Below, piece after piece: positions 32,713-46,109 of a stretch of DNA of 64,000 nucleotides (positions are counted from its first letter, which is position 1; every line of letters begins with the position of its first letter). The DNA comes from Cinnamomum chago (taxonomy: Eukaryota; Streptophyta; Magnoliopsida; Laurales; Lauraceae), in the NCBI GenBank assembly GCA_038049695.1, contig CP142454.1, positions 91,998,001 through 92,062,000 of the forward strand, read 5' to 3'. The position numbers and the translations under genes were made by a program. The notes beneath the pieces were generated by a model. The model saw only the letters and a program-made list of their open reading frames with translations, made no database searches and was not told the DNA's origin.

Positions 32713-34149
32713 GCAATATGGAATCTATGCCATCAAATGATGGAATGATCGTCCCCTTAGAATTATCCGATTAATCATCAGAATCTAAGATCTTAGTATA
32801 TGGATGTTCCATATGGATATTGAACTTGTGGGTCGCTCCCTGGATCAAGAGAATGATATCAGGATGATGATTAAGTCAAGGGTATGAAGTTCTAAGGTTG
32901 AGATGTAATCAAGAAGGTAGATAGTACATCGGTTAACCTACTTGATTATGGATGTTACATAGAGGGGCATTATGGTCATTGTACTTGGTAGGTCAAAGAC
33001 AATCGTCTATTTATGATGAGCTTTATTTGCAATTTAATATTTGTCCCTGGAGTGCAACCATAACTCTCTAGTGGAATGAGTTAGGGTTAAAATGATCTTA
33101 ATGTTGCTATGGGGTTAGCATGGACATTTTGGTCATTTTGGGAGCCAAGGGCAAATATGTCTTTTGGTCCCTCTTCTAACCACTTTCCTATATTGGCATG
33201 GTTTCCTAATTTAATTAGATGATATGTGGTTGAATTATTTTGTGGAAGAATAATTTTGAGTTTAAATTCTAATAGGCTCTTGATGGCATACATGAATTTA
33301 ACTCTAGCTAAATTATTTACTAGTGGGCCATGGTGTGTTTAGCTATCTTGTGGGCCAGCCATAAGTGGAGCCCCTTGTGTGAGGTTTCCAAGTTTGATTA
33401 GGTATCTTTACTTGGAAGGAAAGACTCCTCTTTGGGTAAGAATTCCATTGATTAAAGGTTACTAATTTTAGTGTCTTTAATTAGTAAGTATTGCACAACT
33501 AAAGGGGAAGGTTGCTATTCTTTTTAGGGATTGACATTCCTATTGGAATTAGGATTCCCAAAGAGGAATCTAATCATTATAAATATAAGAGAGTCCCCTT
33601 GGGCGTGCAACACACATGAATGATCAAGTGGCTGGAATTCTACCCTAGGGCTTGCAACAAGTAAGAAACCCCATTGGCCGCCCAAGACATAAAAGAGGCA
33701 TTCACGCCCAGCCCTTGCTGCCCTCTTCTTCTTCATTGGAGAGAGGTGATCAGGTCCTGGGTTGTTTCCACAAAGAGTAGTTCAGAAAACCCTTCTTAGG
33801 ATTCCATAGTTTGATCCCACCATCAAGACCAATTAGATTGGGAAGTGGAATAGGAGAGAAGATCAAAGGAGAGAAAAATTCTGCAACAAATTCCTGCACC
33901 TGTATTGCTGGTTGCAGGCTGGTTTCAGACCTTTGAAGTCTTTCTTTTCAGAGTTTAGAGGCACTCAAATCATCAAGGTAATAGTCCTCTATCATCTCCT
34001 TACATTATACACATGTTGATTATGATTTCATGGAGTTTTTATGCATGATTCATGGCTGGAAAATCAGATTAGTTTCAAGTTTTTAAAACTAGATCAGCCA
34101 TGGACGTCCTCTTGAATCTGATTTCAGATCTGTAATGCATTTACTATCA
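32713..34149 (+). mobile_element. Shared middle copia LTR (LTR2), second segment
   Basis: It resumes with GCAAT and continues the LTR interrupted at 11984, ending TACTATCA at 34149 before a primer site. It serves as 3' LTR of A and 5' LTR of B. It differs from LTR1 at a few sites (for example near 32931, 33179, 33445). Confidence 0.93.
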
Positions 34150-34150
34150 A

Positions 34151-34163
34151 TGGTATCAGAGCC
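34151..34163 (+). other. Primer binding site, copia B
   Basis: TGGTATCAGAGCC is identical to that of copia A and sits one base after the LTR end. Confidence 0.9.
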
Positions 34164-36078
34164 ACTCCATGTGAAATCATGATCCCATGTTGTGTGGTTT
34201 TCAATCCTAGATTAATTAAGGGCATGGTGGCGCCCTTTAGATTGTTGTTTACTGCATATATAGTGTGCAGAAATTATTCCAGGCTGCTGGAATTTGCCCA
34301 GAGCACAGCTGATTGCATGTTAGGGGTGCAGAAATTTTTTCCATGCTGCTGGAACAATTTCAGATTGGTGTTTACTGCATATATAGTGTGCAGAAATTTT
34401 TCCAGGCTGCTGGAATTTTTTCCAGAACTCAGTTTACTGCAGTTAAGGAGTGCAGGAATATTTTCCAGCCTGCTGGAATAATTTCAGGATGATGAATAGT
34501 GCTGTACATAGCACTTTGAATGCATTAACCTCTTTTTTGCAGCCATATAATTGCATCCTTGATGGTTCGCATGTATGTGTGTGGATTTGGATGTTTTTAA
34601 TTAGTTGGAAAGTGTACGATTGCGCGGTTAGCAATCATAGGAAGTTGTAATTATTTCCTTGTTTATATTTCAACTAGTCTTGATGTAAGCTTTCTTGAAA
34701 AGCATAGGTATCTCCAATGTAATTTTGGGTTTTTGTTTTTCATGGGTTTGCTTGTATAAATTTGATTTATTGTAACAAGCAAGAAAAGGAAAGTTTCAAG
34801 CGAGGAAGGTTGCAACAAACCGGGTCCCATGGTGACGGAGGCAACGGAGGTTTCCTAGCGCAAGAAGGACTCTTAACCAAGTTTCCTAAATGGAAAAGGA
34901 TTTGAAGTCCAAAAATAGCAGGGAGCCATCAAGGATTGCATTCTTTAATTTGCTTTTATATATGGAATGCATGGTTGAATGCTTTATATAATTGCTATGT
35001 TTATCACCTAGTAACATGGCCACCACTAGGTTCTTAAAATTGGCATCTTTCTATATTGGATTGTTTTTGTTTGGCAAATTGTTTTAAACGGATCTTAGAC
35101 CAGCACCTTCTAGTTGTCTAAGGTTTAAAATTGGATAGGGTTTAGTTTATCTTGGTACCCTAAGTTTCCAAGAGAGGCCAAACTAAAATCTAATATGTTG
35201 CTACCCTAGTGGGCCCATAACCCTCAGGTCCCAAGACATTTACTCAATATGTTTTAAAGCAAAGGTTATTTATTTTTTGAGATGACTTAAGCAATTGAGT
35301 CATGAAAATTGTTAACTAAGTTTGCTAGATTTAAACAAGATTTGAGTAACGATGCTAAGGTCAAAAGAGTTTTTTTTTCAAAACCCTAGTATTAAATAAT
35401 CAAGTGGGAGAGGGGTTTGGGAAAACCCCACGGCCTTCCATTTTAGGTTCATGCTATCTCATTAGAGTGTTAGTGGGAGCGGCCATCCCTTCGATGGAGT
35501 TCTTTACTAAAGATCGCTTCGATGGGTTAGTGAGTGAACTAATGTGAATATTCGTAATGAGGTGTTATTGGGAGCGGCCATCCTTTCGGTGGAGTTCTTT
35601 ACTAAAGATCACTTCTATAGAATGTCAATGAAGTGTTGGTGGGAGCGGCCATCCCTTCGGTGGAGCTCTTTACTAAGGTTCACTTCAAGGGTTGATTGGA
35701 GTCACTTCCCTTCGGAGGACTTAAGTCATAGACATTCTGGGAACGTTCATAAAAGATGGTAATACACTTGACATAAGACGGTAATGACCTCTCCCTAGGA
35801 GTTAGAGTTGTTTGTCATATGAGGCCAAACCAATCAGTGATTGGGCTATTATCCAGACAGTGATGATCCAAATAAGCAGACCTTAACTCAACGTGACTGT
35901 AGGCTCGGCCATCCCTTCGATGGAGGGTCTATGAGGAGGTTGAGACACTGATACATTATTATTAGGGTTAAATAATGTAAAAAGTCTTGTGCATGTTTTT
36001 CCTTTTATTACAAGCACAATATACATGTTACATATATACTACCTGTCTAATTATAACCTGTTATATATATCCAGAGAG
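34164..36078 (+). other. Copia B untranslated leader
   Basis: It is near-identical to 5544-7458, with the same degenerate ~60-bp repeats and the four hairpin repeats. Differences are scattered single bases (for example near 34832, 35154). No gene is seen. Confidence 0.85.
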
Positions 36079-39000
36079 ATGGGGAAGGATTCCTTTAGCC
36101 CGTTGATGAGTATTCTGCGTGAGAACAAATTGACTGGCCCAAATTACGTAGACTGGAAAAGAAACCTTAACATAGTACTCACCGCTGAGGAGTACAAGTA
36201 TGTTTTGTCGGAACCCTGTCCTACCATTGATGATTATTCTACAGATGACCAGCTAGAGGCTGAAAAGAAATGGAAAAAGGCGAATAGCATGGCCAAGTGC
36301 TACATGCTTGCTTCCATGTCCAACGTGTTGCAAACGCAGCATGAGCAAATGGACACAGCTTCAGATATCATGTTGTCCTTGTCTGAGATGTTCGCAGACA
36401 GAAGCAGGCCAGCTAGGCAAGCTGCTTTAAGGACAATCATGAATTCTAGGATGGCTGAGGGAACACCTGTCAGAGAGCACATGCTCAAAATGATGGATTG
36501 TTTCAATGAAGCTGAGATCCTAGGGGTCGAGATTGATGCAGGGAGTCAGACTGATATGATTCTCGAAACTCTGCCGGGGTCTTTCAACCAGTTCAAGCTC
36601 AACTTCAACATGAGCAAGATGGACATGACTCTCCCTGAGTTAATGAAAGAACTCCAGGCGGCAGAGGCCATCATGAAGCTTAAAGGCCAACTTCACTTTT
36701 CCCAGTTTTCCTCTAAACTCAACCCGAAAGGGAAAAAGTTCAAGAAGAAGCAGGGTAAGGGAAAAGGACAGAAAAAGGGCAATGCTGGGAAGAAGGACAA
36801 AGGCACAGGTGAAAAGCCCAAAGGGAAATGCTTTAAGTGCGGCCTCAAAGGTCACTGGAAGAAAGATTGTCCCAAGCTCCTAGGCTCAGATAAGAAAGGT
36901 ATATCTCTTTCCTACTACATTGAAACCTGTCATGTGGTTGATTCTACTGATTCCTGGATAGTAGACTCTGGAGCCACTAATCATATCTGCAATTCATTGC
37001 AGGGGTTTCAGATAATGAAAAAGCTTGAGAAAGGGGAGTTTGACCTTAGAGTTGGAAATGGAGCAAAGATTTGGGTTGTTGCAGTGGGAGCAGTTACCTT
37101 ACATTTTCCGCATGATAGGATATTAGTTTTAAAAAATGTTATCTATGTTCCGGACATAAGGAAGAATTTAATTTCAGTTTCCAGACTCATTGAATTTAAT
37201 TATTCAGTTTCTTTCCATTCTGGTGTTGATATCAGTAGAGATGGAAATATTATATGTTCCGGTAGAATGCATGATAACTTATTTTATATATATCCTATTA
37301 CTCCCTCACTGCATAATGTACAACTAGAAAGCTCATCTTCCCTTAAGAGGAAGGTATCTTCGACCAATGACACTTATCTTTGGCACTTACGTTTGGGTCA
37401 TATTAACCTAAAACGGATTCAGAGGTTGGTAGAGGATGGACTTCTGAGCTCATTAGATCTCGAACTTTTTCCTCAGTGTGAATCTTGTCTCATGGGAAAG
37501 ATGACCAAAAGGTCATTCTCTGGAAAGGGACTGAGGTCAAAGGAGTTGTTAGAATTGGTTCACACTGATGTGTGTGGTCCTATGAACAAACTAGCTAGAA
37601 TAGGTTATGAGTATTTCATCACCTTCACTGATGATTACTCTAGGTATGGATATGTGTACCTAATGCGACGCAAGTCTGAAGCGTTTGATAAGTTCAAACA
37701 ATTCAAGGCTGAGGCGGAGCTACAACTAGGGAAACATATCAAAGCTCTTCGATCTGATCGAGGTGGCGAATACCTCCTGGGTGAGTTCAAGGAGTACCTC
37801 ACACAACATGGGATTGTGTCTCAGTTGTCTGCACCGGGTACACCCCAGCAAAATGGTGTAGCAGAGAGAAGAAACCGGACCCTTCTTGATATGGTAAGGT
37901 CCATGATGAGTCATGCAACCCTACCCATATCTTTTTGGGGATATGCCCTAGAAGCAGCAGCATACATTTTGAATCTGGTACCTTCTAAATCAGTACCTAG
38001 GACACCTCAAGAAATGTGGACAGGACGAAAACCCAGTTTAAAACATATCCACATTTGGGGTTGTCCAGCTTATGTACTGAATGATAAAGCTACCAAGCTA
38101 GAACCCAGATCGGAAATGTGCTACTTCATTGGGTATCCTAAGGGAACGAGAGGAGGCATCTTTTATCATCCAAAGGAGCAAAAAGTGCTTATCAGCACTC
38201 ATGCTAGATACTTGGAGGATGATTGCATGATGCACCAAGAGCTTGGTTGTAAAGAAACACTTGAGGAGATTCTTTCAGAAACTCCTGCAACATCTGTGCC
38301 AGAACCTGAGACTGTAGAAAATCAAGACATTCCTTTTAACACTCCGGAGCCTCGTCGTAGTGGGAGAATTTCTAGACCACCAGATAGATACCTGGGAGTG
38401 TCTTTCATGGCAGACTCCGAGGATCTGGTTGAGGATCCTACTAGTTACGATGAAGCAGTAACGGACATAGATGCTGACATGTGGCAACAAGCGATGAAAT
38501 CTGAATTGGATTCTCTGTATTCCAATCAAGTCTGGGAACTTGTGGATGCACCTGAAGGGATCAAACCCATAGGGTGCAAGTGGATCTACAAGAGAAAGAG
38601 AGGAGTGGATGGGAAGGTTGAAACCTTCAAAGCAAGACTAGTGGCGAAAGGATATACTCAGAAAGAGGGTATCGATTATGAGGAAACCTTCTCGCCAGTA
38701 GCCATGCTCAAGTCCATAAGGATTCTCTTAGCCATCGCATGTCATTATGACTACGAGATATGGCAAATGGATGTCAAGACAGCTTTTCTAAATGGAAGTC
38801 TTGACGAATGCATCTATATGATGCAACCAGAGGGATTCATTGCTGGTGGCCAAGAGAACATGGTCTGGAAACTTAAGAAGTCCATTTATGGACTTAAGCA
38901 AGCATCTAGGGCATGGAACATCAAGTTTAATCAGGCAGTCAAATCCTTTGGCTTTGATCAAAACATTGATGAACCATGTGTGTATAAGAAAGGGAGTGGA

Positions 39001-40010
39001 AACGCAGTTGCATTTTTAGTCCTATATGTGGATGACATATTACTCATTGGAAATGATGTTGGCATCTTGTCATCTATTAAGGTTTGGTTATCATCTCAAT
39101 TTCAGATGAAGGATTTGGGTGAGGCGAGCTATGTCTTAGGGATCAAGCTTTTGCGAGATCGCAAGAACAAGATGTTAGCCTTATCCCAATCTTCGTATAT
39201 TGAGAAGATATTGGTCAAGTATAACATGCATGACTCCAAGAAGGGCTTGCTACCTTCTAGACATGGAGTACCACTATCTCGTAATCAATGTCCGAAGACA
39301 CCTGAGGAGATAGAAAACATGAGGAGAGTACCATATGCATAAGCTGTTGGAAGCCTCATGTATGCAATGTTGTGTACTAGACCAGATATTTGCTTTGCCG
39401 TTGGCATGGTTAGCAGATATCAATCAAACCCTGGACCTATGCACTGGACAGCTGTTAAGCATATATTCAAGTATCTTCGGAGAACGAAAGATTATATGCT
39501 AGTCTACCGAGCAGATGATCTAACGCCACTGGCGTATACAGACTCTGATTTCCAGTCGGATGTAGATGGCAGAAAGTCTACCTCGGGATACGTCTTTACT
39601 CTATCAGGAGGGCAATATCATGGAGAAGTGTCAAGCAAGATTGTACTGCTGATTCTACCATGGAGGCAGAGTATGTGGCGGCATCGGAAGCTGCAAAGGA
39701 AGCAGTATGGCTCAGAAAATTCCTATTGGAATTGGGAGTAGTCCCTGCAGTGCAAAAACCGATTGTCATGTACTGCGACAATACTGGTGCAGTAGCTAAC
39801 TGCAAAGAGCCCAGGAATCACAAAAAAGGCAAGCATATTCAGAGAAAGTACCACTTGATCCGGGAATTCGTCCAGGATGGTGAAATAGTGGTAGAGCAGA
39901 TTGCCTCAGCTAATAACTTAGTTGACCCATTTACTAAGACTCTTACGGAGAAAGTGTTTACTTCACATGTTGAGTCTATGGGAGTTAGGTTAGGTCGTAG
40001 TGATCTTTAG
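36079..40010 (+). pseudogene. Copia B gag-pol polyprotein, one stop and one frameshift
   Basis: It has the same domain order as copia A: gag, CCHC knuckle, DSG protease, integrase, RT with YVDD, RNase H. The frame is open from the ATG at 36079 through the RT, including both sites where A has stops. TAA at 39340-39342 (A has TCA) then breaks it between RT and RNase H. A one-base loss near 39611 (GGGG in A, GGG here) shifts the frame inside RNase H; the last 116 codons read on from 39660 in the shifted frame. The final ~0.47 kb of coding sequence resembles element C more than A. It is non-functional for RNase H. Confidence 0.93.
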
Positions 40011-40024
40011 TGCAAGTGGGAGAT

Positions 40025-42035
40025 TGTTGGGATTGGTGTATGCCCTAAAGCCCACTGACTGCACTCACATCTCTGTTACTGGATATTTATTGGTTATTTA
40101 ATGGAATGACATCTTTCTCTTAATACTTGTGTATATGTATGGTTGTGTAAGGCCCATTGTTTTCTAGTAATGACTTAGGTGTGTAGTGGCTACACACAGT
40201 TAGGTCTGAGTCATGGACACTTGAAACAATAAACTTGTTCATAACTGAGAGATGGAGTTGGGCACTTCATCTTGGTATAAGTTATAATGAGATGCTCTCC
40301 TGTATTCAGGGTGACTTACCTAAGTCACGGAAGGCTTTTCCGGATTTATCTCATTAGTGCATGTGTCATGCATTGAACAGGACCACTTGAAGGTGTGATC
40401 TCTAAAATAGTACTATCACAAAGAGAGATCAACTCACCTCTTGCTACTAAGTGACCAGTGCTCTTAATCTTGAGCATTTGTGGATGAACTGACGAAGTCG
40501 AGTTCTTGTACTTTAATTCACTATGGGTGAGATCCTGTTCATGGGTCAACAGCTCTGTGTTTTGGGTACTCGGGCTTGATTAGTTGGGACGTGCAAATGC
40601 AATATGGAATCTATGCCATCAAATGATGGAATGATCGTCCCCTTAGAATTATCCGATTAATCATCAGAATCTAAGATCTTAGTATATGGATGTTCCATAT
40701 GGATATTGAACTTGTGGGTCGCTCCCTGGATCAAGAGAATGATATCAGGATGATGATTAAGTCAAGGGTATGAAGTTCTAAGGTTGAGATGTAATCAAGA
40801 AGGTAGATAGTACATCGGTTAACCTACTTGATTATGGATGTTACATAGAGGGGCATTATGGTCATTGTACTTGGTAGGTCAAAGACAATCGTCTATTTAT
40901 GATGAGCTTTATTTGCAATTTAATATTTGTCCCTGGAGTGCAACCATAACTCTCTAGTGGAATGAGTTAGGGTTAAAATGATCTTAATGTTGCTATGGGG
41001 TTAGCATGGACATTTTGGTCATTTTGGGAGCCAAGGGCAAATATGTCTTTTGGTCCCTCTTCTAGCCACTTTCCTATATAGGCATGGTTTCCTAATTTAA
41101 TTAGATGATATGTGGTTGAATTATTTTGTGGAAGAATAATTTTGAGTTTAAATTCTAATAGGCTCTTGATGGCATACATGAATTTAACTCTAGCTAAATT
41201 ATTTACTAGTGGGCCATGGTGTGTTTAGCTATCTTGTGGGCCAGCCATAAGTGGAGCCCCTTGTGTGAGGTTTCCAAGTTTGATTAGGTATCTTTACTTG
41301 GAAGGAAAGACTCCTCTTTGGGTAAGAATTCCATTGATTAAAGGTTACTAATTTTAGTGTCTTTAATTAGTAAGTATTGCACAACTAAAGGGGAAGGTTG
41401 ATATTCTTTTTAGGGATTGACATTCCTATTGGAATTAGGATTCCCAAAGAGGAATCTAATCATTATAAATATAAGAGAGTCCCCTTGGGCGTGCAACACA
41501 CATGAATGATCAAGTGGCTGGAATTCTACCCTAGGGCTTGCAACAAGTAAGAAACCCCATTGGCCGCCCAAGACATAAAAGAGGCATTCACGCCCAGCCC
41601 TTGCTGCCCTCTTCTTCTTCATTGGAGAGAGGTGATCAGGTCCTGGGTTGTTTCCACAAAGAGTAGTTTAGAAAACCCTTCTTAGGATTCCATAGTTTGA
41701 TCCCACCATCAAGACCAATTAGATTGGGAAGTGGAATAGGAGAGAAGATCAAAGGAGAGAAAAATTCTGCAACAAATTCCTGCACCTGTATTGTTGGTTG
41801 CAGGCTGGTTTCAGACCTTTGAAGTCTTTCTTTTCAGAGTTTGGAGGCACTCAAATCATCAAGGTAATAGTCCTCTATCATCTCCTTACATTATACACAT
41901 GTTGATTATGATTTCATGGAGTTTTTATGCATGATTCATGGCTGGAAAATCAGATTAGTTTCAAGTTTTTAAAACTAGATCAGCCATGGACGTCCTATTG
42001 AATCTGATTTCAGATCTGTAATGCATTTACTATCA
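40025..42035 (+). mobile_element. Copia B 3' LTR (LTR3)
   Basis: This 2011-bp LTR follows the polypurine tract at 40011-40024. It ends TACTATCA at 42035, beside AGGTG and the reverse-oriented LTR of element C. Its first ~270 bp carry variants found in C and F but not in LTR1 or LTR2. The remainder is LTR1/LTR2-like, so it is a mosaic. Confidence 0.92.
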
Positions 42036-43273
42036 AGGTGCACCCCACATGGCTGGCCCACAAGATAGATAAACACACCATGGCCCACTAGTCAATAATT
42101 TAGCTAGAGTTAAATTCATGTATGCCATCAAAAACCTATTTGAATTTATACTCAAAATTATTCTTCCACAAAATTAATTCAACCACATACCATTTAATTA
42201 AATTAGGAAACCATGCCAATATAGGAAAGTGGCTAGAAGAGGGACCAAAAGACATATTTGCCCTTGGCTCCCAAAATGACCAAAATGTCCATGCTAACCC
42301 CATAGCAACATTAGGATCATTTTAACCCTACCCCATTCCACTAAAGAGTTATGGTTGCACTCCAGGGACAAATATTGAATTGCAAATAAAGCTCATCATA
42401 AATAGACGATTGTCTTTGACCTACCAAGTACAATGACCACAATGCCCCTCTATGTAACATCCATAATCAAGTAGGTTAACCGATGTACTATCCACCTTCT
42501 TGATTACATCTTATCCTTAGAACTTCATACCCTTGACTTAATCATCATCCGGATATCATTCTCTTGATCCAGGGAGCGACCCACAAGTTCAATATCCATA
42601 TGGAACATCCATATACTAAGATCTTAGATTCTGATGATTAATCGGATAATTCTAAGGGGACGATCATTCCATCACACGATGGCATAGATTCCATATTGCA
42701 TTTGCACGTCCCAACTAATCAATCCCGAGTACCCAAAACACAGAGCTGTTGACCCATGAACAGGATCTCACCCATAGTGAATTAAAGTACAAGAACTCGA
42801 CTTCGTCAGTTCATCCACAAATGCTCAAGATTAAGAGCACTGGTCACTCAGTAGCAAGAGGTGATTTGATCTCTCTCTGTGATAGTACTATTTTAGTGAT
42901 CACACCTACAAGTGGTCCTGTTCAATGCATGACACATGCACTAATGAGATAAATCCGGAAAATCCTCCCGTGACTTAGGTAAGTCACCCTGAATACAGGA
43001 GAGCATCTCATTATAACTTATACCAAGATGAAGTGCCCAACTCCATCTCTCAGTTATGAACAAGTTTATTGTTTCAAGTGTCCATGACTCAGACCTAACT
43101 GTGTGTAGCCACTACACACCTAAGTCATTACTAGAAAACAATGGGCCTTACACAACCATACATATACACAAGTATTAAGAGAAAGATGTCATTCCATTAA
43201 ATAACCAATAAATATCCAGTAACAGAGATGTGAGTGCAGTCAGTGGGCTTTAGGGCATACACCAATCCCAACA
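42036..43273 (-). mobile_element. Copia C 3' LTR, main segment
   Basis: After AGG it runs 1235 bp, exactly as 57371-58605 in the other C LTR. On the minus strand it begins TGTTGGGATTGG at 43273, preceded by polypurine sequence (TGCAAGTGGGAGAT). Together with 2771-3518 it makes a 1983-bp LTR. Confidence 0.92.
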
Positions 43274-43287
43274 ATCTCCCACTTGCA

Positions 43288-43970
43288 CTAAAGATCACTA
43301 CGACCTAACCTAACTCCCATAGACTCAACATGTGAAGTAAACACTTTCTCCGTAAGAGTCTTAGTAAATGGGTCAACTAAGTTATTTGCTGAGGCAATCT
43401 GCTCTACCACTATTTCACCATCCTGGACGAATTCCCGGATCAAGTGGTACTTTCTCTGAATATGCTTGCCTTTTTTGTGATTCCTGGGCTCTTTGCAGTT
43501 AGCTACTGCACCAGTATTGTCGCAGTACATGACAATCGGTTTTTGCACTGTAGGAACTACTCCCAATTCCAATAGGAATTTTCTGAGCCATACTGCTTCC
43601 TTTGCAGCTTCCGATGCCGCCACATACTCTGCCTCCATGGTAGAATCAGCAGTACAATCTTGCTTGACACTTCTCCATGATATAGCCCTCCTGATAGAGT
43701 GAAGACGTATCCCGAGGTAGACTTTCTGCCATCTACATCCGACTGGAAATCAGAGTCTGTATACGCCAGTGGCGTTAGATCATCTGCTCGGTAAGTCAGC
43801 ATATAATCTTTCGTTCTCCGAAGATACTGGAATATATGCTTAACAGCTGTCCAGTCATAGGTCCAGGGTTTGATTGATATCTGCTAACCATGCCAACGGC
43901 AAAGCAAATATCTGGTCTAGTACACAACATTGCATACATGAGGCTTCCAACAGCTGATGCATATGGTACT
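43288..43970 (-). pseudogene. Copia C RNase H remnant
   Basis: This is the 3' part of C pol: PDICFAVGMVSRYQ, YTDSDFQSDVDGRKS and EAEYVAASEA blocks. A small deletion near 43855-43862 and a one-base loss near 43690 break the frame. The open parts are 43288-43638 and 43557-43802. It ends at 43970, where the 43971-48179 element is inserted; the RT half continues at 48180. Confidence 0.9.
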
Positions 43971-44579
43971 TGTCACGCCCCCGAACCGAAACCTCGGGGG
44001 CGGGAGATGGGATTAAGGAATAATTGTATTTTACTTCTCCCAGGATCCGCGTGTGTGAAGACAACACATTCTGAATATTTTGCGGAAGCATTTGTGGCGT
44101 TGCGACCCGAAGTCCGTGGCCATCGGATTCCGCGTCGCACTCAACCTTTAGCCCATAGCTATTATATCAAGAATCATATCAGACTGGAGCAACCATCACA
44201 ATAATTTACAGAGCTGACAGTAACAGGATATTACATTCCCAAATATATTCAAGTTACAATTATCAATGTACATTAATTAAGAATCCCAAGAAAAGGCTAA
44301 CAAAAGCCATACAACAATAAGCTATAAACTACTACCCAAATGTGACGTAGCTCCGATGTCAGACTCAATGTCTACATGACATAGCCGACAAAACAACCTG
44401 CAAGGCATGGCTCCAAAGCCAACAAAACTCTCAACTCGGGACGAAGAAATCTGAACCTGAGTACCAAAAGTAGTGGGTCAGACACGACGGTCTGGCAGGT
44501 GGATGAAAAGATCACAAATATACCAAAGAGTAAAACATATAATAAATCATGCTAATCGATCAAGTACTGCATATAATTA

Positions 44580-45180
44580 AACGGGTGCACAGTCGGGAAT
44601 CTCGGGGAAAACTTGTATTCATTTCAAGTACGGGTAAAACATGAACATCTAATAAAACATGTATTCATTTACATCATCTATAATCATAGATATTTGACAA
44701 TCGGGTATTCGTCTAGAACATGTATAAATATAGTGGTTTGACAAAACAAACGTTCATTTGAAACTTAAGTAAAACACAAGTATACAACAAATCAGGTATC
44801 CATAACAGTCTAGCAAAACCAATGTCCATTTGAAACCTATGTAGAAATACGGATATTTAATAAATCGGTTATCATGTAAAATAGGTATAAACGTAGGGAT
44901 CTTGCAAACAAATGTCATCTGAAACATATTTCAAAGCATGGATATTTAGAAATCGGGTAATCATTTAAAGCATGTATAAACATGGGAATCTCACAAGTCA
45001 AATGTCATTTAAAACAAAGCACGGATATTTAACAATTCGGGTATTCCTTTAAAAACATGTGAAATCATATAAATCTAGCAAAATCATTTATCGTTTGAAA
45101 CATATGTAAAAGCACGGGTATTCGCCCAACCGGCATTCCTGTAAAACATGTGCGTGTGCAAAGGACATAAAACAATATAA
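44580..45180. repeat. Diverged tandem repeats in LTR-X2
   Basis: Units of about 110-120 bp repeat AAACATGTATAAAC, GGATATTTAACAATCGGGTAT and AATGTCATTTGAAAC words five or so times. The block is missing from the related LTR at 51738-54980 and may explain part of the ~1 kb length difference. Confidence 0.65.
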
Positions 45181-46109
45181 TAGTGACTGGATTTACAATA
45201 GAGAGCATTAACACTTATCTAAATAACAACTTTCATAATAGCAATGAATCATTTAACTGAAAACAAGTAAGCAATATAAACCATGTCGGGTGTCCAAGGA
45301 ATCGGGAACTGGCAAGATGGCAATCACAAGAAGCTAAGTCCTCTATCACCGAAGTGACAAGAGCGGGACGTTGGTCTCAGTCACACAAGGTGAGGAGACT
45401 CAACGTAAATCATATATACAATAATAAATACACGGGAACGGGAACGGGACCACGGTAGCGAACCGGGTATCGGGACGGGACCACGGCAATAACCGGGTAT
45501 CGGGATCCAAACTGCAGCTGGCGGGACGGGAGAGGGATCTCCAAGTCAGTGGATCAGACTGACAAGGTATCCAAGCTTAGTGATGCCGACTCATAGGTTA
45601 AAACCAATCGAGACATATGCAAGTAATCAAGTACAGTAATAAACGGGTAAAACGGGGGTGCTCAAGGGCACGTAAATAAACGGGTAAACGGGGGTGCTCA
45701 AGGGCACACTGTCATATCATATCGGGCAATACATTTCGGGACAATAACTGTTACTAAAGTAACTCCAATGCTTTCGGGGAAACAAGTAAATCAAGTACAA
45801 CAAATAAACGGGTAAAACGGGGTGCTCAAGGGCACACTTTCATTTCATATCATGTGATGCAAATCTCGGGAAATGAGGAAATATAATGCACTATACCATT
45901 TCGGGAAAAATATTGATTTCAAGATCTATATAAGTGAATAGGGGTCCCGTATGTCGATTATTGAAATGACTTGGTACTCCTTGAGTTTGAAGACATTTCG
46001 GGCTCCTTATGCACTTTTACACTTTTCAAAACTTCGAATGACATCCTTGTGATATGGTTTCTTTCTCGAATGGCCTCATACCATGCTTAGTGAATCTCCT
46101 TTGATCGAC

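Larger units (their letters stand above)
3519..42035 (+). mobile_element. Tandem copia array A-B (LTR-int-LTR-int-LTR)
   Basis: Two nearly identical copia internal regions (5530-11405, 34150-40024) are flanked by three LTRs. The middle LTR is shared and is split by gypsy element G: 11406-11984 plus 32713-34149, which is 2011 bp after removing the GCAAT duplication. The outer LTRs, 3519-5529 and 40025-42035, are each 2011 bp. The array lies in an LTR of element C. AGGTG occurs at both edges (3516-3520, 42036-42040), but at the left it overlaps the TG of the LTR. Such arrays usually arise by unequal recombination between LTRs. Confidence 0.9.
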
